From assembly GCA_964019415.1 (NCBI GenBank), contig OZ025882.1, forward strand, positions 4,312,427 to 4,376,426: a DNA stretch of 64,000 nt, given 5' to 3'. Positions 1 to 9,671 of the stretch are shown piece by piece; position 1 is the first letter of the stretch, and each line of letters opens with the position of its first letter. The translations under genes and the position numbers were made by a program. The stretch is from Ianthella basta (Eukaryota; Porifera; Demospongiae; Verongiida; Ianthellidae). A model generated the notes under the pieces. That model was not told where the DNA came from, ran no database searches, and saw only the letters and a program-made list of their open reading frames with translations.

Positions 1-2024
1 TGGAAGACTCAGATGTAAAGTAAGTACAGGCTCTTGTCCACCCTGACGTACCTGTGTTGTACTAATGTCCATGGTATTTGTTGCAATCACTGTACTGTAG
101 GATTATTAGTGCTTGTGTGTGTGCTCATGCACGTGGTCTATGCCATCTTTGCTATTTTGCCATGGAAGCGTGGATTGCTAATACACTTAGGGCTGTTATA
201 TTGGAGCACATGCATGGGAGCCCACAAGTGGACCCATGTTGACTTTCTTGCCCTTCTGGCTGTTTGCTGGTACCACATTTGCTCCTATGCTGATGTCGTC
301 TGGCATGGATCTCTAACTTACCTGACATGACATGAAAAGTCAGCCAAACTTTCTGATCTCTTAGGACCACACACCCTGAAAAGGGGCATTCAGTCACGAT
401 AGCATGTTCTGCCTTTTCACCAGTTTTATTCTTCAACTTCCATTGTTCCCCTTCATACCCTATGGCCATTTTCATTTGGCCTTCGATGCCCATTACAGCA
501 TGACCCCATAGTTTCTCTGTTGAACTCCCCACTAGCATAGCAGGAAAGCCCACTACAGGCAGGTGGTGCTTCTTGTAAGGTATTGAACATATCAGTAAAA
601 TCTTTGATTAGAGCACAGTGCGTGCTTCACCTTAATAATGCATGCCCATGCACATACGTAGGAAGAATCATTGTAACTTGGCAGATTGCAGTGGTGGAGT
701 GTGATGCACTGCAAATGATACTAACAGGCACTTCCTCCTGTTTGTCCCATCTGACCAGATTGCAGATTTTGGTCTATCCAGGGATATAGTGGATGATACC
801 TATTACACTGCAACAACAGGGAAAATCCCCATTAAGTGGACGCCGCCTGAGGTATTCAGTCACACTTGGAACTGCCTAAACTGTGTGCTGATTAAAGGTC
901 ATTGTCAATGTTTTGATATCTGTTTGATCACCAATTAACTACTCAGGCCCTATTCTTCAAGAAGTACAGCACTGGTAGTGATGTGTGGAGTTACGGGATG
1001 CTGATGAAAGAAATTTGGTCATTGGGGGAGAAGCCGTTTCCTTCCTTGACTGGACTGGAAGTGGGTTGTTTGTGGGTGATAATTAAGATGGTCTATGTAC
1101 CATGGTGACACGAATGACAGATAATGTTCAGAACTATACAAATTAAGGAAAGAAGGGGTGATGGGAAAAATGGCAGTGAACCGGACCAGCACCGGCAACC
1201 TCCAGATCTTTAGCCAACCCTTTAGCATCCGGGTCACTGATCACCGCCAACAGCCACTGATCCATTCCCTTCTTATATACCGATGTGGGCAGGCTCTATC
1301 CAGAGCCTCCTTTGAAACTCCCACACCGGGCACTGACTGATCAGTAACATTCTCGGATTTGCTAATTAAGATGGTCTATGTACCATGGTGACACAAATGA
1401 AAGACAACATTTGGAACTGCCATACACATGGTAAGGAAAGAAGGGGGGAAGGGAAAAATGGCAGTGAACCGGACCAGCACCGGCAACCTCCAGATCTTTA
1501 GTGTTTCTATACTTGGTAACATGCAGTAATAATATACCCTCTGTGTATGCATAGTCATGTCCCTGTTTCCTCCTATCATCTCCACATGCCCTGCACATGT
1601 AGTGTGTGGTCAAGCTCCAGGATGACCCTCACTATGTCCAGCCTCCTCCACCAGGCTGTCCTAGGGCCATTTACCAGCAAATGGTACTCTGCTGGTAAGT
1701 TGTTCGTGACCTGATTGAGCATCAAATAGACTTGGTCGTTTCATTCCTCTCTTTTGACTTGACACTAATCAGCGACTGCATGGTGTTAACATGCTTGCCA
1801 GTTTATGTAGTATCCTTTTCTCCACCTGCAGGAACAGTGACCATCATGGCCGCCCCACCTTTGCTGCCCTCCTTGAGACTCTGTCTGGTCCTTCTGATGA
1901 GCTGCTGAGGATCCCAGAGGAGAGCCTCAGAGAAGTGAAGAACCCCGAGATGGCAGCACAGATTGGAGCTTCAGGGTTCTTTTCTCTTGATCTGTACCTT
2001 GACTTGCAAAGATACTACTACTAA
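1..2024 (+). CDS. Copy 1: 3' part of a K-type receptor tyrosine kinase (5' end outside window)
   Basis: This is the C-terminal half of an RTK whose upstream exons lie before the window. Exons read as 1-19 (end of the catalytic-loop exon, GRLRCK), 759-851, 947-1060, 1603-1694 and 1832-2024. They encode DFG and the activation loop (IADFGLSRD, twin Tyr in DTYYTAT, then WTPPE where paralogues have WTAPE), the SDVWSYGML helix-F region, the PPPPGCP segment, and a last exon ending LDLYLDLQRYYY and stop. All junctions have GT/AG and preserve frame when compared with copy 6. The intron after 19 is enlarged by an insertion, and the intron after 1060 carries a direct repeat; both are absent from the paralogues. 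The family identity is certain; expression is unknown. Confidence 0.9.
80..580. other. Copy-specific insertion in a copy 1 intron, with a 133-codon minus-strand ORF
   Basis: The corresponding intron in copy 3 is about 215 bp, but here it is 739 bp. The extra sequence contains an open minus-strand frame at 152-553 (133 codons). I do not recognise the product: it has several Cys and His but no clear motif. It may be part of a transposable element or a chance ORF. No target duplication was evident. Confidence 0.4.
1080..1500. repeat. Direct repeat pair (about 1080-1211 and 1366-1500) in a copy 1 intron
   Basis: Two diverged copies of a roughly 130-bp sequence start with AATTAAGATGGTCTATGTAC and end with CCTCCAGATCTTTA. 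They lie about 286 bp apart in the intron between exons 11 and 12, where other copies have only about 100-150 bp. The sequence between them is unique in the window. This looks like a duplicated insertion, possibly two copies of a short interspersed element. Confidence 0.6.
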
Positions 2025-2884
2025 AGTAGCTACTACTACTAAAGTAGCTACCAAACTCCTGGCTGTAACTGCATACATCATGCCCACTCTAATGTAAGTG
2101 CTGATGTATAATGTTTGTTTTCTTGGAAATAGATTTTCAAACATATTTTGCCCTGAAAGTGTGAATATAGTGACAGTGTGACCTACATTATTACTTTGTA
2201 AAGTTTCTGTGATTCAAGGTCTCTCTGTGTGTGATATTTATGGTTTTGCATGAGAGGGGTTTATATTCTGTAGACAACATTGATATCATGAAGGTTCCTA
2301 TAATCAGTGCTTTCAATAGTTTTGAGTAAACACTGTTGATAGCAACAGTTACTATATACCATAGGATACTACTGGTATTACTGTGGTATGTACACAGTTC
2401 TCTAAATCTATCTAACATGCAGTGTCTGCCCACTTTACCGTAGGTATAGCTAGGATATACGTACACCCAGTTGTGGTTGTCCTGCAAAGGTACCAGTTTT
2501 AATCAAACATTCATTTGCAGAAAAGGAATTTACTAACACTATTACTACATATAGTAGACAATCTCAGAATATCCGAAGTTTTGTATACAATGATTGGGTC
2601 TACGTTGCATGGTCTCGTATACTATTTAAATGTAGTCCTAGAAATCAGGTTAAAATAGGGAGAATATTATCATGTGCTACTCATGATGGCCTGCATACAA
2701 GTACTAGTGAATAGTATTATATTGTAGTTATCACTCACCAAACACAACTGAGATGAATGGAGATGGTCCCACAACTGAGCTAAGTGCAGCTATTGATGAG
2801 TTGGGGTTCCCCAAGTAGAGTACATGGTAAGGCCCACATCAGGAACTGTGTGGAATACTAACTCTTCTGGGACTTAGAACGTTA
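2025..2884. other. Spacer, no gene seen
   Basis: This is AT-rich sequence downstream of copy 1. The first bases repeat the TACTACTACTAAAGTAGCTA end of the gene. Short ORFs here show no recognisable motif. Confidence 0.5.
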
Positions 2885-3157
2885 TCAAATCTCCTGCCAT
2901 ATGGACATGGGCACTGGAATTGTAGCTATCCTCTCTTCTCTCGCCGTCTTGGTGTACACTACCTCAGTCACTCTGCTGTACTCTCCTACACCCACTGAGG
3001 ACCATATCTTAAGGTGAACTTCTTGATTGGGGCCTGCATTCTGCAGTCCCACCTTCCACTGAGTCACCATACTATCACAAGAGAAGTTGAGCTCTGGCAT
3101 AAAAATTATGCAGCGCATTGTCTGGGGCTCTGCTACCACCGACAAATTTAAAGTCAC
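2885..3157 (-). pseudogene. Diverged receptor ectodomain relic in inverted orientation
   Basis: A minus-strand open frame contains MPELNFSC, then a Q/W pair, then VHLKIWSS, a Tyr/Thr-rich stretch and a PVPMS segment. These match in order the core of exon 2 in the array (VPSLNFSC, SSWVL, IVLQLW, TEQTHTA, SPSMTV). The frame ends near the position of the family's SSGD motif. A frame shift followed by further stops is needed to continue, so this is probably a dead exon. It is far more diverged than any + strand copy, so it is an older family member. Recognition rests on motif order and spacing only. Confidence 0.6.
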
Positions 3158-4399
3158 TAAAATCCCTTAGACAGTCTGTAGGATGAGGAGCAAAGGTGCA
3201 AACCAGCCATACATCTTGGTCTATAAAACTGCAATGCATGCAATGATAAAATGTCTGTATTCAAAGGCAGAGTGAAATATGGTGCAATCAGTTCACTGTG
3301 AATCAACTGTGCATCCACATACCACACGCTGCTCCCAAAACAGACAAAGAATGACATACAAGCTTGAATGAAGTGTAACTAAGCCATGCATCAACCATGT
3401 ATGGAACATGTACAATTTCTATTATTATGATGGTGCTTTTTGTCAGTATAGCACTGTACATGTACATACGTATAATCTACAGTTTGTATATGCACATATA
3501 TACAGTTGCTAATGACTAGACCTCTCCTAAAGCACGCCCATGAACTTTGATTCCTTCCTTTTAGGTGTCAATGGAATGGAGGAATTTGACATGTGCACAA
3601 TTCAGCCACCTTCACTTTTAATTTCTGTCATGTCTTGAAAACGTGTATAAACTATTCACTTAGTCAGTAATATGGTACAGTGTCTCCTAAAGCACACCCA
3701 CCTTGTAGCTATAGCTATACACTTGCATAGAGGTTCAAAAACAAGGAGGCTGGAGCAGTGACTCAATGTCAACTCTGTCACTCAGCAACATAGAAACAAC
3801 TGCAATTGTTTGCATCATGAAAGATTAACACATTTGACAATATCTTCCTGGGCTACATATTGCTTTCAATTCAAATACTTAGGCATGAGCATATATAACA
3901 TCCATAAGGGAGTTAGGCATACATATTATATTATAGCTTGCATTCCTGCTAATGTCCATTGTTGTCACATAGCTAGTGGTGCATCTCGCACACATGATTC
4001 CTTCCACGCGCTGATTTTGCGTGCCCCAATTATCCTATTACTAGCACAGAATAATATAATTAAGCTTTGTTATAAACAAATGAGCAAACCTAATGATTAT
4101 GTTTGAAGCCTGTAGTTTAGCTGGTGAATCCACTGCATGAGCAAAAATATCATTATCTGTATACATGTGAGGCATTTGGGGTGTTCAAGTTGAGGCAGAC
4201 AAGCAGAGGCATTGTGAGGCTTCTGTGATAGCTAAGATTCCTCTGTTGCTGTGTTAGAGATTGAATGAGCCATAACATTACGAACTCTATGTGATAATTT
4301 ATGCTGGGGCAATTGGCCCTTGTTTTACTCCCACGCCCTTGGCATTCTGTAGCTACTAACCCGACTGAGTGTGAATCTGTGCCTGTGCGCAAGCTAGAA
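3158..4399. other. Spacer, no gene seen
   Basis: AT-rich sequence without recognised exons, repeats or RNA genes. The ORFs here are short and show no motif. Confidence 0.5.
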
Positions 4400-5693
4400 A
4401 TGCTCGTTGGTGTGGTCTGGTGGTGTTGTGTTTCAGCTTGCTGTGCTACACGAGGTGCCAAGGTAATGTCATTCACTGAGGTTATACCTGATGTAACTAT
4501 ACTAGTACAATGTCATGCAGACCGGAATCAACTTCACATCTAACCCAAGGCTAGCTCAGCATCAGCCTATACTATACACAGCTCTACAAACTGCACAAGC
4601 ACGTACTGCTGGAACAAGTGATGCATGCTTGCCATATCACCAATAATGGGAGTGCATAGCTCCTGGAGATTCGGTTGGGTGCCTAGAGCTGCAAGTCCCA
4701 AAGTACTGGACTGAGGATTACAACTGTAACAAAAATGTGCGTATTGTATCTCAGCCAAGCCTACCATATTCATAGCTAGAAACTCTGAAATAAGTCCATC
4801 ACTTCATCGATCCATTCAATAGAGGCTCATAGTTGTTTATAGATTCAAACAGGAATTCAATCAAGTAATAAAGCAATAAGGGGGGAGAGGTGGTTGCAGG
4901 ACATTTTGGCTCGAGAGCCTTTGTCAATTCCAGAGATGAAGGTGAGCTTGCGGTGCAAGGAGATTTGACATTGTAGCCAAACTTTGATAACAAAACTTGT
5001 GCATGGTGCTATACACTAGCAAGCTTGTAATCACGATCACCTCTGTTGTATATGAATAATACTATAACATAATATGTTCATTATTGTGATCAGTCATATA
5101 CATCTGTTGGTTATGTATGTGCAATGATTGATGCAGACAAGCAGCAGTACATGATCTAGCCTCCTTTCACCTAATATGCTTTCTGCTGCAATTGTCACAA
5201 TGCCTGAGATGAATCAAAGCAGCTGCAGTGTATAAAAGGAATATACATTCACGAGTCATCCATTGTTTGTTAATTAATAGGCAAGCTCCAATTGGTATGT
5301 TTCAGCTCACCTTATACGTCTATACATGTACTCATGTTCAAAACAGTTGCTCAACTGTTGCCCTGTTGTGCAACCAGCATCTGGTTGTGTAACAAGGCAA
5401 GCTAATTAAGCAACTGTATTGGAAAATATGTATTTACCACAATAGTCATCCCTTATAATATACCATTACATCGCCATAGGTGTTTCCACTCCTGAAGTAA
5501 GCACAGTGGTGATTATGCAGGACAATCCCTCCTACATTGCAGTGGAAGGAGGAGTGGTAGTTGAGCCTAATCACTACTCAACCATACGAGCAAACACTGG
5601 CAATGGGTTAATCAGTGGTAAGGGAATTGAATTAAACAGTTTATAGATTCGCATTGCATGTATATACAAAGAACCCTTTGTGGCTACAGGACA

Positions 5694-5923
5694 TGGTCAT
5701 ACAATGAGGAATTTCACTAGCCATTCACAGACTGAGACAATAAAGTCTAATGTTTTGACAGCTATGTAGCTGTCAACATTAGTGCTATATAGCATATGTT
5801 TATACAATACTGTACTATAATATTGTGCCACTAATGATGACAGCTGTATAACTGCCATCATGTTTATGGCATTATTCCGTCTTGCTCTGTGAATGGCTAG
5901 TGAATTTCCTCATTGTATGACCA
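5694..5923. mobile_element. MITE-like element with about 37-bp terminal inverted repeats
   Basis: The ends read TGGTCATACAATGAGGAA and TTCCTCATTGTATGACCA, and the match continues inward through CACTAGCCATTCACAG with one mismatch. The interior is non-coding and has its own palindrome, TGACAGCTATGTAGCTGTCA, near 5757-5776. A more degraded copy lies at 12530-12743 in the equivalent place of copy 2, and a left half lies near 28100-28200. No clear target duplication was found. Confidence 0.75.
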
Positions 5924-7099
5924 GGCACTGTGTGTATTTTATGACTGAGCTGTCAATGACCAATTCATTGGGACCATATTGTACAGCTACTCAGTCATGC
6001 ACCGGATATGGTCTGATATGTCTGATATGTCCAGGCTTCATTATAAGTTAAGGCAGTTCATAAACAGAGAGCTGTCGATGGACTACTAATACCATTCCTT
6101 GAAGTGTTGTAGAAGTTGGTACAGCTACAACATTGCTAGTACATGCTACTACATTGTACATGCATGTACGTACTCAGTCATGCAGCGGATATGGTCTGAT
6201 ACATCCAGGCTTCATCATAAGTTAAGGCAGTTCATAAACATACAGCAGTCATTGCACTTAATGAGTTCAGAAGTTAATCTCAGGAAATCTTTGCACATTG
6301 TGTACTGAGACTACTCTTTATTAATTTTTCATCTTACATTGTATACAATTATCATGTTATATCTATGTCTGTTGCAGCCATGTTAGATATTTGTGTTTTG
6401 CTCTGCAGCTAGCATTTAGCAGATCAAGAATTGGTGCAGGGCCCACTTGCATTGGTGGATTGCTTTCAGTGCATTTCAATAAGTATATGACCAGTGACTT
6501 TCACCATTTCTAGCTCATGGCACAGCATGCATGTTGGTAAGAGGAATGTCTGAGTTGATCATGAGCTTATAGGCTGAAGACACCAACACTGCATAGTGTA
6601 GCAGGCTATAGTGGTATAAACCCAGCCATTGTGCTGTCAGCGAACAAAGACAGTTCCTCATGCAAGTTGTGTAAAATTAAAATGAGTTAATATAGTACAC
6701 TATTAAAGAATTTAGATGGTGTGAACTTCAAACCAGTCAGTGCACACACCAAGGGTGTGATCAGTCACACCATTATACTTTAGTCTGACATTCACACTGA
6801 CACCAGTGCACTGTTGTTCACATCATTTCTGATAGATTAAGAGAGGAATTTCATACACACAAAGATTTAACTATAAAAGAGTAAGTGTTAACCACATAAG
6901 AGTTAACTATGAATTCTACAATATCTAAGTATATATGTAGCTGCTGTTGGAGACAGCTTAGCCTGATGGTATGTTGTGTTCAGTGAGAGGACCTCCTCAA
7001 ACTATGTATACTATTTGTGTAGTACCTTTGTGCCATGATCATCCACAAACATTCCCACCAGGTGGTATAATATGCTGTGCACTATGTATACACAAATCT

Positions 7100-8120
7100 T
7101 CAAAATAGTGTACCATTACTGCAGTGAAATGTACCGTGAAGTTCAATTAAGTAATTAGTCCTGTTACAAACTGTTCCAATTACTGGTTTGCTGTCTACTA
7201 CATACTTGCAAATCCTCAAAGTAGTGTACCATACCTGCAGTGAAGTGTACCATGAAGTGCTTAGTCTCTTACAAGCTGTTGCCATAATGGTAAGTTGCAT
7301 ACTGAATGGTGAGAGTGAACATCACACTGCTAATGGGTGTGCTCACTGTGGCAACTAATTCACATCAATTTTGGGTGTGAACTGTTCAACATCACTATGT
7401 ATTTTAACAGTGTAGAAATGGCTAATTGCAGATAGGTAGTATGTGGTTGATTTGCTTCCCCTGCTTTTGTTGCAATGCAAAAAACAAGACCAGAGTTGAG
7501 AGTGCAGAATTGACAAAACTCAAACAAGTCATGATCATATGAATCACTCATTGGCATTGCATCATGAATCCCATAGTGGACAGGGTAGACAGTGGGCCAT
7601 GTACAGGCACATGTGTGCATGCATGTGTGTGCGTGCGTGCATGCATACACACACATGCACACATGACTGTCTGTATATGTCTGCGTGGTGTGTCTGTATA
7701 TATGCTTTGTGTGCGTATGTAAGTTAACTATTGCATGTTTTATCTCGTCTTAGTCCAAATGTTTGCCCTTCTATGCAGGTTCCCAGCATCATTCCTGTCA
7801 TTGCCTGTTCACCAGGCACATTTGGCTGCACACGTATGTAGCACTATATATACTAGCATATATAGTAGCACTCATTTAGGCTGTTCTTACAATGCCATAC
7901 ATTCACCTGGCTTACTATATTATGTAACTGTACTTCAAATAATGTGAAGCATGACAAATTATGGTATACTAGTGCTATACCAGTGTAGGACCTACACAGG
8001 GGAGTCTCACATGCTACCTATAATCACTGATAGTGACACTGTAGTGGAAGGAGTGCTAGTGCCAACCCCTTACTATTCAAGCTTACACGCAAAGTCTGGT
8101 CATGGGGCCAACAGTGGTAA
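7100..8120. repeat. Segmental repeat of the N-type 3' region (paralogue of about 13700-14700)
   Basis: This kilobase matches about 13700-14700 closely over the CAAATCCTCAAAGTAGTGTACC motif, the TGTGTGCG/CACACATG simple-sequence patch and the CTGTCATTGCCTGTTCA motif. It shows that N-type tails have been duplicated as blocks. Confidence 0.6.
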
Positions 8121-8832
8121 GGGCTGAGGTTGATAGTTTAGTATGACTTGTGTGCACTTCATTCCGAATGTACCTGAGTCAGTATCCTTTTGAGAAGTTC
8201 CCTATATCTAGTTATATGCTTGTTGCCTTTCCTACAGCCCCAAGTAGTGTGTGTGGTGACGATGAATTTGTGTACATTTAATGAGATCAGAAATCAATAC
8301 CAGCAAATATCTGCACTGATTTAAGCAAACAATAGTATCATATTCTCTGTATTTTATATATATTCAAAATGGTACAAGTCATAGTGTTAATTACAATTGT
8401 GATATTTATAAACAATAATAGATACTGAGTATGTGACCTGTGCTGCAGCTAGGGTTTGGCATCAAAATGTGCGATGCAGAGACTGACTTAGATTATTCCA
8501 TGCCTTTCATTCCAACAACATCACCAGTGACTGACACTCTTACCTGTTCGTGGCAAATGCAACTTGCATATTATTGCAAGTCTTCATTGATGCATCACAA
8601 TTGTCAATGTATGCTGCATGCTTAGCTTGCCTCGGGGATTGTTTCTTGCATGAATGGGATGCAGGTGTGCACTACAGCAGTCTATGGGCCCACAACTCAC
8701 TGTGACGGCTGACTCCATTCAAGACACGGAAAAATAGTTATTGTGTTTCATGCCTTTCTTGTTGTTAGCTGAAAATGAAAGTATAGGTGTAACGTTTCTG
8801 CATAGATGCATTGAAATAAGCGGTGTTGTAGC

Positions 8833-8965
8833 AGAGTCCATTAACAACTGATTACAGTGCATTTTGGCCATTTAGGCCTTCGTCAGCTGCATACAAAACT
8901 GTATGCAGCTGACAAAGGCCTAGCTATATGACTGAACATCCACAATTAGTTGTTGACTGATTCTG
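8833..8965. repeat. Long foldback palindrome in the spacer before copy 2
   Basis: GTCAGCTGCATACA faces TGTATGCAGCTGAC across a few bases. The imperfect complementarity extends outward through GGCC(T)T and ACAACT to a total arm length of about 60 bases. Related palindromes sit before copies 3, 5 and 7. Confidence 0.65.
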
Positions 8966-9565
8966 TTTTGTCCTTACTCGTGTTTCATTCATCTATATAT
9001 TGAGCAAGGTAGCAATGAACCTCTACGACATGAATCCCACAGCAATTGTATGTAATAGCGGTTGGATTGTAGTTGCAGCTTGTAACAGTGGCAGCATATA
9101 TACTAGTACTCTGTTGTAATTGCATAGTTGACTACACAGGTATAGCCATTTGCTGAATGAATGAATGAATGGCTGCACAGTTGTGTCTGCTTAGCGCATC
9201 ATTCTGACTTTGACGCACCTACTGTAGTAGTAGTATACGTCATCCTTAGAACTCGCGACTGCAGCCACATAGACACACTTGTGTGTCTCTATAATATAGC
9301 TAATTGGTTCTTGTAACCATGTTTTAACATACACCTTAGCTAAGCTTTCTGCTGCTTTCATAAATCCCTGTTCAACGTTTCGTTTCAAATTAGCAACCAG
9401 TGTGCAAGGAGTCAGTAACATCTCTAGACAGGAATGACTCCAAGAGAGTCATTTTATCTGGAAGGGATTCATTCACACCTAGGCAATTGTGACTTGGGAG
9501 TCGTTCACACTACGCCTCGCAGACTGGGGAGTCCCTCAGTGGGGAAGTCATTAATGATTATGACA

Positions 9566-9602
9566 CCGGAAGTATGAGGTGCTTTTGCTAGTGCGTATAT
9601 AG
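9566..9602 (+). promoter_or_regulatory. Putative class 1 core promoter of copy 2
   Basis: An ETS-like CCGGAAGT at 9566-9573 is followed by TATATAG at 9596-9602, 70 bp before the ATG. The same arrangement (CCGGAAGT, about 25-30 bp, TATATAGCC, ATG) is seen before copy 5, and the TATATAG before copy 3. Conservation among paralogues supports a core promoter. The transcription start is not determined. Confidence 0.5.
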
Positions 9603-9671
9603 CCTTGCCTATTGAACACGCACCCAGTCGTACGTACGTATGTGAATTGATAACCTGTGTGCGGCCAAAAA

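Larger units (their letters stand above)
4400..8281 (+). pseudogene. Decayed N-type receptor copy (pseudo-N0)
   Basis: Remnants of an N-type gene lie in the normal order. A signal-peptide exon at 4400-4462 keeps its ATG and ends TGCCAAG|GTAATG, but it is 63 bp instead of 67. A scrap of exon 2 at about 4572-4625 corresponds to the TYTLQTEQTHTAGT region. A good exon 5N at 5480-5617 is open, reads through NPSYIAV and ends at a GTAAGG donor. A fragment of exon 6N with ALNEFRS lies near 6255. A second, degenerate exon 5N lies at about 8010-8105, and an exon 6N variant at 8238-8281 reads GDDEFVYI and stop. Stalk and transmembrane exons are missing, so no functional receptor can be made. The 3' part has been tandemly duplicated. 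Confidence 0.7.

Noticed and set aside
7600-7727. Possible CRISPR-like or tandem repeat at the TGTGTGCG/CACACATG patch
   Set aside because: It is low-complexity alternating purine-pyrimidine sequence without unit repeats or spacers; the window is eukaryotic.
9191-9421. 76-codon minus-strand ORF before copy 2
   Set aside because: No motif, not kept in the paralogous spacers, and low complexity near its start.
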